Positions 43,501-58,500 of a DNA stretch of 64,000 nucleotides are shown one piece after another. The notes beneath the pieces were generated by a model. That model worked only from the letters and a program-made list of their open reading frames with translations, made no database searches and was not told the origin of the DNA. This stretch comes from Antedon mediterranea (taxonomy: Eukaryota > Echinodermata > Crinoidea > Comatulida > Antedonidae): contig NC_092675.1 of NCBI RefSeq assembly GCF_964355755.1, positions 19,606,912 through 19,670,911 of the forward strand, in the 5' to 3' direction. Both the position numbers and the translations under genes were made by a program. How positions within the stretch are numbered: the first letter of the stretch is position 1; the number at the start of each line of letters is the position of its first letter.

Positions 43501-46500
43501 TTGGTTTGTCAGGAACTCCACATGAAATGATTTCACATGTTGGTGGCAATGGTTTCCATCTTCCTGAACTTGAACACCTTGTGGATTTATCACCATGTAT
43601 TGAAAATCCTTCATTACATTCATAATGTGTAACTGATGTATAGGTAACTTCATCATAACGTATTCTTCCATGCTCTATTTCACGTGGTATTGGACACGTA
43701 ACTGGCTTGCATGTTGGAGCTGCTTCTGTCCAGACACCATTTTTGCTGCATGTGCGTTTGCTATGACCTATTAGATCATATCCATTCAAACAGTGGTATC
43801 GTGCAAGACTGTTGACTGTTAATAGATGGTCAGAAACACCTCCATTTTCTGGAGCATCAAGCCTTGAACAAGTTATTTTAATACATTTCACGTGTCCACG
43901 ACTCCAGTTAGAAGATTCCAGGCACACTTTTTTTTTTTTACCTTCGAACCTATAACCTATTTTACAAGAGTAAATAACAATACTTCTAAATGTCGTTCCA
44001 TTACGAATAGCAACAACATTTTTTGGTTTTGGTGGAAGTGAACAATCAATTAATCTGCATTGAGGTTGGGCACTGCTCCAGCGCTGTGAAGAACACATTG
44101 ATGATGATTCTCCAACCAACGTGTAATTTTCTTGACAAGAGTAATGACTATGTTTTGATCCATTTGGTAAAACTTCAACTCGCACAAATCCATTAGACGG
44201 AGCAGTAGGCTGCGGGCATGAACTCCGTCTGCACAGTACACGACCACCACTCCATTTTCCATTCCATCCACATATCTGTTGCCTGTTTCCTTGAAGTGTG
44301 TAACCCTGATTACATGTGTATACTAATTGATCAGTAAACAAGTAACTTCTTTTTACAGGTGTGTAATATCCATTTGGAAAGTTATCTGGTCGTGAACAAG
44401 TATTTGGTTTGCAACTCTGTGGTCCCACACTCCATGTACCATCATTTTGACATGTTGAAATGCTGTTTCCTATTTTATGAAGAAAAACAATTATCTTTCA
44501 CCATATATTATATGACAAAAATGTTTTATCTAATCTGAAAAGAAATTATCACATGTGTAAATTAATAATAAAAATACAAACTAACATTTATTTGAAATTT
44601 AATGCTCTTACACCAATAATATTCAATTTTAAAATTCATAATTCAAATTATAATATATTTTAATATAAACTTACCTATTAATGTAAAACCTGGTAGGCAG
44701 TAATAGGACACATTGCCATTTACAGTGAAATCACCATTTTCTAATACCATTGGCTGTCCACAGGTTACAGCTACACAAATTGGTTGCTCACCACTCCATT
44801 GTGAATTTTCCAAGCATCTTAACTCATTGCTGCCCTCAAGTTTAAATCCTTGTATGCAGGAGAATATTGCAACACTTCCAAATGTGTTATCATTATTTCG
44901 TATTAAGCCATTCTTAAGAATTTGTAAGTCTGGACAGGACACTTTCACACAGATTGGAATCAGAGGGTTCCATACACCATTAGATCTACAAATAATCCGT
45001 TCTGCTCCAATAAGTTGATAGCCAGCATTGCAACTGAAATTTACTTCACTACCGTATTTGAAACTTGCAGCGATGAACTGTCCATTTGGGAAGTTGGTGA
45101 TATTTGGACATGAGATAAGCTTACATGATGGCATGATCCCCTGCCACTTGCCAGAATGCGTGCACACAAATTTGTTCCAATCAACTATTTGATACCCATC
45201 CAAACAGTGAAACAACAAAGTTTGATTCTCCCTGAAATCCAATGCATCTGGAACACCATTTGGAATATTCGGAGAAGAACAAACAATATCGATACATTTA
45301 CCAGGCTCTCCAGACCATGACCCATCCTTTAGACAGGTTATAGTTGACAGACCTACTATCTTTTTACCTCTATCACAACTTAGGGTCAATGTGCTATTAA
45401 GAGTGAAGACGCCACCCTGACTGGTAATGATAGTGTTTGGAGGAAATACAGGTTTATCACACATAGCCAAGCAGACGGGTACATTTGAGCTCCATTTTCC
45501 ATTTGCTCCACATGTTATTGTTGAGTTCCCATTCATTAAATACCTATCCTCACAACTAAATGTCACAGTGCTTCCATATGTAAAATTCTGTCCATTCATA
45601 AAACCATGTATAGGAATAATAGGCCGTAGACAAGATACTATTTTGCATGATGGCAGCTCTCCGATCCATGCGCCATTGGATCCACATGTAAACACGGTCC
45701 CAGTTTTTAACGGTCTGTAGCCTTCTTTACAGAAATAATTCATTTGACTACCATAAGTATGTCCAGTGATGTAATGTGCTACTCTATCAGGTGGCATTGG
45801 TGGCTTTCCACAATCAATGATTCGACATGTTGGGATTGTGGCATTCCACTGCTTTTCAGCACCACATTGTATTGTACTCTCTCCGTCTAACCAATATCCT
45901 TCCTGACAAGTAAACAATATAATATCATTGTATTGGAATGAGTTGCCAACGATATTCATATAGTTTTGTTGTCGAGGTGGTGGACATTCAACTGGTGTAC
46001 ACCTTGGCATCGTATTACTCCAAGTACCATTAGCAAGACAACTGCGGTGTACATTTTCAGTGATTCGATAACCAGAATTGCATTCATATGTTATAGAATG
46101 CTGGAAAGAAAAATCTGATCCAATGATGTGTCCATGTTCAATCTCCTCTGGTGGAAGACAAGTTAGAGGAACACAATGTGGTGGGTCATTATCCCATGTG
46201 TCCATAGCAACACAAGATAACACTGCAACATCTTCTATATTGAAACCCTGGATGCATGTATATTGAACAATGTGATGAAAGAGGTATTCGGCTTTGATGG
46301 GACTGTATTCACTGTTTGGCACAGTTGGAACTGAAGAACATCGAATTCTTCGACAATGTGGAACACTACCGTTAAATCTTAAATCTGCTTCACAAGTTAA
46401 AACTGGTTCTCCAATCAGCTCAAATTCCCGATCACAGAAATAAGTCACATGATCACCAATTTTAACAGGGTCTGTGTTCTGCTTTCTATAACCATTTGAA

Positions 46501-49500
46501 ATTACTGATGGTTTACAGGTCAAAGGCCGACATCTCGGCATTCTAGACCAGTGGCCATTGCGCTGACATGACACTGTGTTTTGTCCCTCTAACATGTAGT
46601 GCTGGTTGCAAGACACGTTGAAGGTAGATCCTTGTCTATTCTGTGTTTGGCTAATAAAATTCACCTGACCGTTTGATATTGTTGGAACCTTGTTGCATAG
46701 GATTTCTTAAAAGAAAAATAAATTTAACAACTTCATTAAAGAAACCAGTGAAATATAATTTTAAATAATTAAATCAAATGTTGATGTTGATTTTGTTCCA
46801 AATTGATTGGTCTTCTGGCTTACCCTAATCCAGAACCTTGTTGCATAGGATTTCTTGACAGAAAAATAACTTCATTAAAGAAACCAGTTAAATACAATTT
46901 TAAATAATTAAATAAAAAATGTTGATTTTGTTCCAAATTGATTGGTCTTACCCTAATACAGAAGAAAATCCACTTATATATTTCAATTTATTGTTCATTT
47001 AAATTACCTAAACACTGAGGAGGTGGAATATCCCATTCACCGTCTTCTGAACATCGCCGTGTGTCTGCACCATCTAATTTGAAACCATCATAACACTGAT
47101 ACTTGATTGTGTCATTGAAATCAAAGTTATCCCCAATGAAATCACCATCATCTATGAATCCAGGATGTCCACAGAATTTTTCTACAAAAAAAATATGAAA
47201 ATTTAGAGGTAATTATTGGTAGTAAGAAGCATTACAGACTAGAGATTGTCTCAAGGCACTAAAGTTAACTAGATTCCCCTAAGAAACATGTCATGGCAGC
47301 CACTATGAGCACTTTCATTAATCCATGTTATTGGACTGCACTGCAAGACCAAAATCAGAGTAAACACCACCTCTTTTTTGCTGAAATCCTTTCAAATCAG
47401 AGACTATCAGCAGAAGTGATGGTAAATAGGCATAAACTAGCTTTGTTCAAGACAATTTTTTTTCCTATTGTGCAAAAAAGACTCCTCCTCCCATCCCTAT
47501 AAAATATCTTTACTTCAAACTTTTGTACTGAACTAAACTTACTGGAACATCTTGGAAGTTTTTGGAACAGCCAATGACCATAGACTTTACATGATGCTTC
47601 AGGGATTCCAACCATTATATAACCAGCATTACAGCTGTATGTAATCGTTTGTAGAGCAGTTGATGGTAGGTAGCCTGACACTGAACCATGATCAATCTCA
47701 ACAGGCTTAGGACAACCTTAAAATACAATTTAAAAAAGTAAGTATTGATCATAAGTTTCAGTTATTTACCTTAATTGATATGACTGAATGAATATCTTCT
47801 TCTTTTTAACTTATAAAGAACGTATTTGTCTATTTCGTTTATTCACAAACCTGAACAAAAATGATTGGGTATAGATTTGACACGGCCATACATGCCTTTC
47901 TTGACATCAGGCCATGCAATCACATTGCCACGAACGTTGCCACGAGCCTGCTCGCACGTTTTTGATAATGAGGCGATTTCACGTGCACTAAATGCATAAT
48001 CCCAAACATTCAGATGACTAATATTTCCAATGAATGCTTCACGAGAACTGAATCCACCACCTAAGGTGTCTTGTTCCTGACCAATCACAAACACACCACC
48101 ACCTGTATTTCAGAAAGGTAAATATTTAAATATATTTTTTTATGGTGATTATCTTAAAAGTGTAAAAAATCCTATTATACTATACTATATAGATTTATAA
48201 AGCGCTTTTCCAAAAAAAAGACCAAAGCGCTGTACATTAATTAGAGCAGTATACAAGGACAAATCTAAATTATTCCTTTGGGAAAAGAAAACTTTTTAAC
48301 AATTTTTTAAAACATTGTACACTTGGAGCTATAATAGGTAAATTATTCCATAACTTAGGTCCAATGACAGAAAATGATTTATCATCAAATAGTCTACTAG
48401 TTTTAAGAACAGCAAGACGAGTAATATCTCGTGTATATCTGAGTCTCTGGCGACTTCTGAATTAGTTAATGTTAGACGGGTGCTGAACCATTGATGCAGT
48501 TATATACTTGTACCAAGATCTTAAATTCAATCCTTTGTGAAGTGCAGTATTTCATTTTTATAATACTGAACTCAATATTTGCAAGATTTGAAAATGTCAT
48601 TTTAGAAATTTGATCAAAATATTTTGTGTGATTTGGTTCAATATTAACAAAAACAGTTTTGTAATACTTTCAGACTCTCACCTGGGATAATATCGTTGAC
48701 TGCAAGAGGTACAGTTAGTTGCTGAATTACTTCATCTCCATCTGAATACAGGTGCCATTCTCCACCAATACTGCTCCAAGTGAGAGCCATGTGATGCCAT
48801 ATGCCATCGTTAGTCTGTAAGTCAGTTATTACTGTTGTATTACGCACCTTTATTACCCACCTGCAATGTCAGTGCAAGACAAATTTTGCCATAATATTTA
48901 AAACCTTAACTGTTAACTGTCTATTGCAATTATATGTAACACAAGATTAGAATTGAGTCAAATATAAAAAATAGAGTAAAATTCAAGAAGAATAAATATG
49001 TAACGTTTAAAATATTGAAAATGTCTGTCACAGTCTAAAGTAGCTTAAAGATTTTTACTCATTATACCCTGTATTTTAAATTGTCTGTCTTTAAAGAGCC
49101 CTTCCAGCCAAGTGGTTTAACTTAGGAGCCCTAATTGATAAAATTACAATCAAGTCTGCATTCTTGTTATCTAAAACTCTCAGTTAAAGAAATTCTTGTC
49201 ACACAAGATAAATTAAAATGTTCATTCATTGTGTCTTGTAGAAACAGCCACCTACAGTACAGTGAATCTTCACCGTTTATACTCAGCACTTACCCAGTGT
49301 AATCCATCAAAACAAGATCATCAAACGAGTCCTGATCAACAGTGTAGGAGATTGCAGTGCCCCAATTTTCAGTGTCTGAAGTACGCATCCAAAATGCAAC
49401 AGTTATGGCATGCAAATCGGGAATTCCATCAAGCAGTATATAGTCTGTTGTACCAGTGTATTCAAAAGATAAACTGAAGTTGGAAGGTAATTCTAAAAAA

Positions 49501-52500
49501 AAAGATTTAACTTATTAAATTATTTGACATGTGCAGGTACTCAAATTATTTGATATAAGATTGATATAATTGTTTTAAAACAAATTATTAGTATTTTTGG
49601 TGCTTATTTGTGGTTCAATGGTTCTGGTTCACTTTTGGTTTAACTTGGTTTGGTACTAAAGTTAAACAGACATGAACTGGTTTAACTCTGGTTTGCTCAA
49701 ATATCATCATTTTTGTCTTTTCCATTATAACATTGTAGGTAGGCCCAGAAGAAACCTTACTTTGCTTTATTATGGAAACAATAGTATGGACACAATATAT
49801 ATGTCATGGTTCCTGGAATCCTAGGTTGCACATAAGATAATAATTCACTTTTACATGACAAACATGTTTTCTTACCAATGTCACAAACTTTACCCCCATA
49901 GCCTGGACGACATAAACACTTAAAATCATTGATAAGATCTTGACATGTGGCACCACTAACACAAGGTTCATGCTGACAATCATTTGTGTTGATCTCACAA
50001 CGGTCACCCTCTAAACCATTCAAACAGGTACAGCTTGTATGGAAAAAATATAAAGTTATTCTGAGTGTACAGGTATGTTCTTATTGCATTTCAAAGAAAG
50101 TAATATTTTCTTTGTGATATATATTTTCTTTGTGATATATTCGGGCACTGAATGCTTGTCAGTATACTGTACAAGAGTGATGTGTTTTTGTTTGTTTTTT
50201 ATTTAAAATTATTATTTTGTACATTTCTATATTATTTAGTGTTTAAATATACATTACACTGCAGGGTAGACCATGGTATAGAAAGTAAGATTACCTGAAT
50301 CCATTCACTTGATTGATACAAGTGCCTCCATATTCACATGGAGTGCTGTCACATTCATTAATTTCTAACCCACACCGATCACCAAAATAACCATCAGGAC
50401 AAAGACATCTAAAACCACCGATTTCATCACTACATCTACCGCTATTGGCACAAGGAGATGATAAGCATTCATTCACTTCAATCTCACAATTTAAGCCTGG
50501 AAAATAGTAATAAACTTGGTGGTTAACATGCTTTTTTTTTGCTTTTTTTAATCTTTATTTAATAAATACATTATTTTCCTTAAAATAACTTTTGACACTT
50601 TCAAATTGGCAATTCCATTTATAGATATAGGTTATCTAATAGATAATACTATTTTTGGGAAATGTTAAAACCACATAAAAAAGTACCAAAGTTAACATGC
50701 TTGTCTCCAATCCTGACCTAGTGCCAGGATTAAACTCACCATTCTTTCTACTCTACTCCCTAAGCTTCAAATCAAACTTGTAGTTTAGTTACTTGCTGTT
50801 GGATTTACAAACATTTTTAATCAATTAACATAAATAAAGTCATAAGCATTATTTAATATATATGTTGACACTTTGGAATAATTATATTATTAGTATTAAA
50901 GGTTGAATTCATCAAAAGATACCTGTATACGCCTCTGGACAATCACAATAGTAATTGTTGATGTCATCAGTGCATCTGCCTTGGTTTTGACATGGGTTTG
51001 ACTGGCATTCGTTTATATCCTCATCGCAAAGGACACCTGTTTATTGGTTATTAAACAATATCATTTTTTTTATCTATTAATTTTTTTTGCAACATATTTT
51101 TCCACTGTGATGAGTAGAAGTTTCTAAAAAAAAATGCACAAGATAGATAGCGACTGCTAAAAAAAATGATGTACAACATTACAACATTAAAAATAACAAA
51201 AGCAGATTTTCCAGGGTTCAGTACTCCTGGCTGCATTATTTTTTTTCCTATTAGGTTAAGGCAGAAACTATACAGGGCATGCATATATCATGACTATTCA
51301 TGATGCATGCTCATGACGTCATACTGTTAAAACACACTTGAGTGTCTGATGCACATCGGAGCTACTTTAATGTACTCTTTTTCTCTCGACGTTGTTAAAG
51401 ACACTAGACCTGCAATTGTTGAGGTTTTTAAAAAATAATGCCTTGGTTCTGTCATTGTACCAGTATGCCTAAGCAGTGTCAATTTGAATTGAGTTTACCT
51501 TGATATCCTGGTTCACAAGTGCAGTTAAACACATCAATTCCATCATGACATGTTCCATTATTCATGCAGACTACACCATCACATTCATTTACATCTACCT
51601 GACAATGCGCACCTACAGATAAAGCGTATACATTATTCATTGTTTAAAACATCAAAATATGGCACTGTAGATTGGAAAATAACATGCATGCTTAGTTAGT
51701 TTCTGGATTTCTCAAACTTTACTAATACAGTCAATTTTAGGCATTTAAAATCATTCCTAAAATCATTTAAACATAAACTTTCTAAAAGCTTTTAAATATT
51801 TATTTATATACTGTACATAATATTGTAAAAGCATTGTTGAAATTGTATTTTTTTTTTTTTTTGTGCCAGCCCCCAGGGAAGAACCACCATGTGTTGATCT
51901 GGCCTCCATGGCTAAATATAGTTGAATTGAATTAATTTAGCACAGTCACTTTTAGTTGCATTTATCGATTTTTTCTGCATAGATAATTACTTGCAAAATC
52001 TACCAAGTTCCATTAAATACCATTAAGAATACCAAGGTTCAGCCATGGTTATCTTAAGATATTTTATGTGTGTAAAGCTCTTGAAACATTGTATTAGGCG
52101 CTATAAGACTACCATTATTATTATTATTAGAAGATGTCATACCTTCAAATCCAGAGCGACAAAGGCACACATATCCTCCATCATTCTTTTGGCAGGTTCC
52201 ATCATGTTTACATGGTTGTTTGAAGCACTCGTTAAATACTATTCTTGGTACAACATTAATATTTGGCTTTTGAGCTACTTGTTTCTCAACTGAAAAAAAA
52301 AGTTTTATTTATGTTCAAATGTAACTAATTCTAAAAAATAAATTAGTTGGCTTGTTCCAATGAGTTATTTTGCCCTATCAAATGAGTTTCTATTAATTTG
52401 TTTTAACAAAAAATATTGTTTAACTTTTATCCTCACCATGCAGTAAGCTGCCTTTTATTTGTCTAATATTTTGAAAAGAATAATATTATTTGAAACATAC

Positions 52501-55500
52501 CATTGCAATCTTCCAACAATTGTGATCCAACTGAACCTGTAGTAGACCCTGCTGGGCACTTATCACAGTATTGTTGTCCCACTTCTGACTGGTAATACCC
52601 TTCTGGACAGGGGTAGCAGGGAGATAACCCAGTGTCCGAAACAAACCCAGGCTGGCATTGTGCTGAAAATAATACATAGGCATAACTTTTATTGTTATGG
52701 TATATTGTATTTTTGAACAAATATATTCTGTAAATATAAGTAACATTTATTTTCAATTATGCTTACATATACAGTTCAAATGAGAAACAGCACCAGTAGA
52801 TGCAGTTGTGGTGTTATATGGACAAGGCTGACAATCTGTACTATTGGCATTGGGTTGATAGGATCCTTGGCCACAGCTCTCGCACTGTTCTAAGCCAGTG
52901 TTGGAACATGTTCCTGGTGGGCAAATGTCTATCAGAGGAGAAAGAAGTTTTATGTAGATAAGTAAGTATAAACGATCACAATGTTTCTTTCTAAGCACTG
53001 TAAGTATGGTAAAGAGTGCTTCATACATTTTCAGATAATGATTATTATCATAATTACTATACTTTGATCAATAAATAAAATGTATCATCTGAGGTATCAA
53101 AATAAAAAATTATGGCCTTTTCTCTATACATGTGATGAGATGTGGTTGATAGTGAATACCATTGCTCCCTGTTGATATTTTAGTATTAAGGCTTAAAAAC
53201 CCACCTTTGCAATCATCTTGATTTTTAGATCTTTTATATAAAGTTGACGAGTTCGTTGGACATTCTTGACATTCCATTGAGCCCTCTACAGTCTGGTAAG
53301 TTCCAATCTGACATTTGACACACTTACCATTCTTATAGTATGTGCCCTTTGCACAATTCACTAAAACAAAGTGGTGTTTCAAATTGTAGTTATTTATGTG
53401 TATAAAACATCACATTCACGTTTTCCATTTTAGTATACGACTCAGCAACAAAATTAAACAAAACATTAAGATGCATTAAAATACCAAGAACATACTGTAC
53501 AGGGAGGAATCATTGGTTTACCAAATGCTTGTTTTGGCCTCACAACATACTCAATCTACAGAACTGTTTTGGCACCTTTAGTATGTAAAATTTAAAATTA
53601 TTATTTGAAATTAAAGCTACAGTATTTTTTACCACATTTATTGCCTTCTTTTAGCACTGTTCCCTCTGGACATGTCCCCTTCACATGTTCAAAAGTTGCT
53701 TGTCCACTGCCTTGTGTTACATTCAAAACATCAGCAGTTATTTCAAAGTTCAACAGTGTTTTTATACTGTCTAGTGCATTTGCCAGGTTCTGAAATTCAT
53801 CAGGTTCACCAATCTCACTATCAGAGGTAAAGGATGTTGCCTGATTGGCTAAAAATAAATATGTGTACTTTAGTAAATTTTGCAGAAAGATTTTTTGGGG
53901 TTTTCTACTTTTCCCATATTAATGTGACTATTATTTTTATTATTAACCGAGCCCTGTATACTTTGTGAACTGTTTCATACTGTTTATGTAAAAATGAATA
54001 ATAAGTACAGTTACCATTAATGATTATTTCAACTATAACTTCTGGTTCTAATTGTGAAACATTTGTGTTGTGTATATTCAGATTTTGATCAAAAGTTCTG
54101 ACATTCCCATCCTCTTGTTCAACACTTCGTTTTCTTACAAAATGTGAATCATCTGCAAACATATTAAATACATAATATAATAAATAATGTGAATTGTAAC
54201 TAAATAAATAAGGTTACTAAATAAGCTTCCATGATGTACAATATGTGCGTTTCCCATTTGAATCCCAATCTATACTGTAATAACACATGGCCAAATTTAT
54301 TTTATTGGCATATGGTGTAAGTGCCCTATGTTTTCAAGTAATTTATCTACACCCATGTACTGCTTAGATTTCTAAGTTTTGCTGTTAAGACAACATTATG
54401 TTTCGCTTTTACTAAAGTACCATAGTGGCCTGTACACTATTGAATAAAAATAATTATACCTTGATCTTTGCAATTAGCCTCTATATAAGAGACAATACAT
54501 TTATATCTCTGACCGCAGAGCTTGTTTAACTACAATAAAGAAATGTAGATAAATAGGGTTATTAAAATATTACATTAGTATTAACACATAATAAACCTCT
54601 TAATCAATTTAATGCCAAAATGATACATGTTAATTATTTATTACAAACCTGTACGTCAATGCTTGTACTTATTTTGTCTCTAATCTGTTCAATGCTTTCT
54701 TCATTACACTTTGACAAGGAATATTTCACCTTTACTGGCAACTGTACACTCTTTATGTACTTATACTCTATAGGAGAAAAAAGAGCAGGATTTAATGTAT
54801 TTTAGTTACGTATGACACTTTGCAAAATTATACTTCTATACTAATTCGTATTGAATTTTTTTTTTTGTGTTGCTGTTATAGTAATAGACTCACCATATCT
54901 GTACAATACATTGCTATGATTTAATCACTCATTTATTACGTTAAATAGCAAAAGAAAAATACAACAATTAGATGATCAGAAAAAGTACCTGAACAGTCCG
55001 GCCAAGGCATAGAATCTTCTGGACTCCAGACTCCATCTGGTGAGCAGGAGTACACTGGATGTGGCGTGATGGCAAAACTGAATCCATCTTTACACGCTAT
55101 TGTACAATTTAAAGTTTGTCCGTGCTGGTTACAGTCTGTATGTCCAGCATATGGACTCTGAGGAACCTTACATGCACTTTCTATAAATTAAACCGAAAAT
55201 ATAGAAATAATTTAGTTTGTCTTTCTGTTGAACATTTTTATTTTTGTCTGTTCACAAATAAGATAACAAAAACTGTCTACTTTTAAGGTAAAATGTCTTT
55301 TTAGTTACTCTAATTTTTATAATTAAGCCTAGTTTGGGTTTCTTGTGTTTTGTAGTTGCCTTTTTCCTCTCCCGTAGGTCTCTTATATTGTCAATCAAGT
55401 TGGCAAAATTGCCAGTTGTTATTTTAATAAAACTGTAAAATGTTCAGAGTTTATCCAAAATAAAAATGTGAATTTGTTTTTTACCTTGAACTTCAATAAT

Positions 55501-58500
55501 AATATCACAAGTCTTGGTGTTTCCAGAATGGTCTGCAGCCCTGTACTTTACCACTGTTGTACCCCAGGGGAACTGGTCCCCTGGTCTATGTGAAGACACT
55601 ATTTCAGGCTTCAATCCTGAATTGTCTGAAAACTTTGGTTCTTTCCATGTTATACTTGTCATTGGTTTTGGGGACAGAATTGGAGGTGGAGAACCACACT
55701 TGACAACTATCGGTCTCTCAATATCTGTAATCAGAAATATTTTAGATGAACAAGCACTTTCTTACAAATTTTGTAGAAAGAGGTATAATATTTAGTATGT
55801 TACATAACTTTTGTTACTTGGAATGTATATTGTTATAACTAGATTTTTTAAATGGCATATTCACTAAGTATTTTACATCCTTTTCAGCAAAGTCCAGTAT
55901 GATTGGTTATCTCTGAAATTAATATTTAATAATCAGTAATTTTTTCGCCAACAATTGATAACAATGTATCAAAATAGTGTAATATTTTAGGTTGTGATGG
56001 TGGAAGATGGTTAATTTTCTGGTTGATTTTGTTCTTTGTTTTGTATGTTTTGTTTATTTATTTTATTCAATTTTCAGGCACAAAAATACATGACAAGACA
56101 GCGGTGCAGCACCCTGAGGATTGCCATGAGTGCAAAGCACTATCGAGATGGCTCTCCATATACTGCACTTGAACATATAAGTAAACAATAAAAATACAAA
56201 GATATAAAAATTTAAAAATTGCGAGGCATCAAATTGAACAATCGTTAAAATTGAATCTAAAAAATATATAAATATAAATATTATGTACAGATAAAAATGA
56301 TTGTTTAAAGATAAAAAAAAATAAAAAGTTTAAAGTTGCCTGACATAAGACCGGATATGCTATCGGAAATAAAAGAAATGAATGAATGAAATCATAGTTG
56401 CTGTAGACAATGTCTTATATAAATAAGTTTTTTTTTAAACAGTCTACTTACCTTTTACATACACTATAAAAGAACAATGGGCTGTGTTCCCTGCTCTATC
56501 ACGAGCCTCGTACGTTATATTATTTTTACCAATAGTAAAGATGTAGGGCGGTAGTGTTCTGTAAAGGACTGATATTGTAACATTGTTGGAATTATCGCTA
56601 GCTCTTGGCACACGCCATCTACGCTGTGACACTTCTGCCTTGTTGGTATGCAGCTGAGCTTCTAGGTATATATCATGTGGACAAGTAATATCTGGTGAAG
56701 TGATATCTGCAGAGATAAATTCAACAACATAGTATTTAAATAAACCTTAAATAGTCACTAATTGTTTGAAACTATGCTAGTCAAGTCAAGTTAATTTTTT
56801 TAAGTTACAGAATAATACCTGACAGATTGTAAATAATGTACACATTGTTTGTTGTAACATTTCTCCTGAAGCCTATGTGGACTTTACTTTTGATTTAGTG
56901 TATAGTTACTGTACAATGGATTTGCTTTATTTCTAAACAATTTAGGCATTCCATAGACAGTTATGAAAAAAAGTTTAAACAAATGTAATTTTCATTTTTA
57001 GAGTAGAAAAACCAAATAATTGTACCAGGAACTAGAAAACAAAATATATATTTAACAACATTATTTTTCTGTAGTTAGATTTTTGAATGAATCTTCTGCA
57101 CATATTCACTTAAAACTTTTTTTTTTAAATCGTTTAATTTAACAAACTACACTAATTTGTTTGTCTCCTGTGTTTCTGTTAGTCTCTAGACATCAATATA
57201 CTCACCGCATCTGTACAATATATTGTTATGATTTAATCACTAGAAAAATCTTTTAATTTAACAAACCTCTACAAGGATTGAGTAGGTCAAATTTTCTGTC
57301 CCATTGCCCAGAATCCAAGCATCTATAAGAGGGGTTTCCAATGACCTCATACCCTTGATTGCAGCTGAATACGCACTCTTGGCCTATACTATTCGTTTCC
57401 TTCGTACATGATGCTGGTGAAAAACTGCCGAGGGGTGATTTCAGCTTAGGTTTGCATGTTACAGCTTTTTTTGGAAATAAACACATTAATGTTGAAATCA
57501 ATTTATCTGGTTTTGTGAAATAAGTTTTACAAGAATACTTAAAAATTACATTATCTAGAGTATATACAGTATGTATAATTTGGAGATAATTAACAATTTT
57601 AAAACAATCAATATGTAATTGTAATTAAAGTATATGGGTAAAATTTCTTCTGGAGATATATCAAGCAATTTTAACTTGTTAAATTACATACGTTTACAGA
57701 TTGGATTCAGACCATCCCACTTTGCTATTGGAAGACACACTCGGCTAACAGAGCCAAGTAGCTTGTAGCCTTGGTCGCAGGTTGTGTTGCACACTGTATC
57801 AAAAGCATAATCTTCTCGGCTACACTGTATCTCACTATTTTCTGGTGTTGGAAACATTTCACATTTTTTTACTGAAACAGAACAAATTTGATTTAATACT
57901 GACTGATTCACACTTAAATTATGGTTGTTTCTTCATTGTAGATTAGCTGTTTTAGCTACCCAGGAATAATATTATAAACCAGTAGAATTTGCCTAAAATA
58001 TTGGGTTTTCTTTTGTAGCTTATTATGTAGCTTAAGCTCTGTCTACTGTATCACACTTTATGTGAAAACGAAAACTAGTTTGATAGTGTAGACAGAGCTT
58101 TTAGATTATTTGTTTTTAGTCTTGTAACAAATACTATGCAAGGTTTGAGTGAAGGAGGAGGAGTGAGATAATAAATAGACCACAACATTCATTTAAACTA
58201 CATTTAGCTATTGTAAAAGGAAAGATTTTGTTGGTATTTTTATTCTAATAAAATGATCAATCACCATTAGTAAAGTAATTAAAGGTTATCACGATTATGA
58301 AGTAAGATGAACTGAAAGGTGTGTGTTTATTATCTTTGGAATGTTTTGTACATAATTATATCAATATATAGATAGTACACAATAAAGAGCACTAACCCGC
58401 CCTACCTTTGGATGTACGGTATTTATGTCAACAATTTAGCTACTAATTTATAGCATTGTTGCTTAAATTATGTGAGTAGAAACAGTAGATAGTAGGTAGT

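Noticed and set aside
42620-46266. Plus-strand frames of 60-120 codons opposite the CCP exons
   Set aside because: Antisense shadows of the long CCP exons, whose Cys spacing and frame continuity are decisive for the minus strand.
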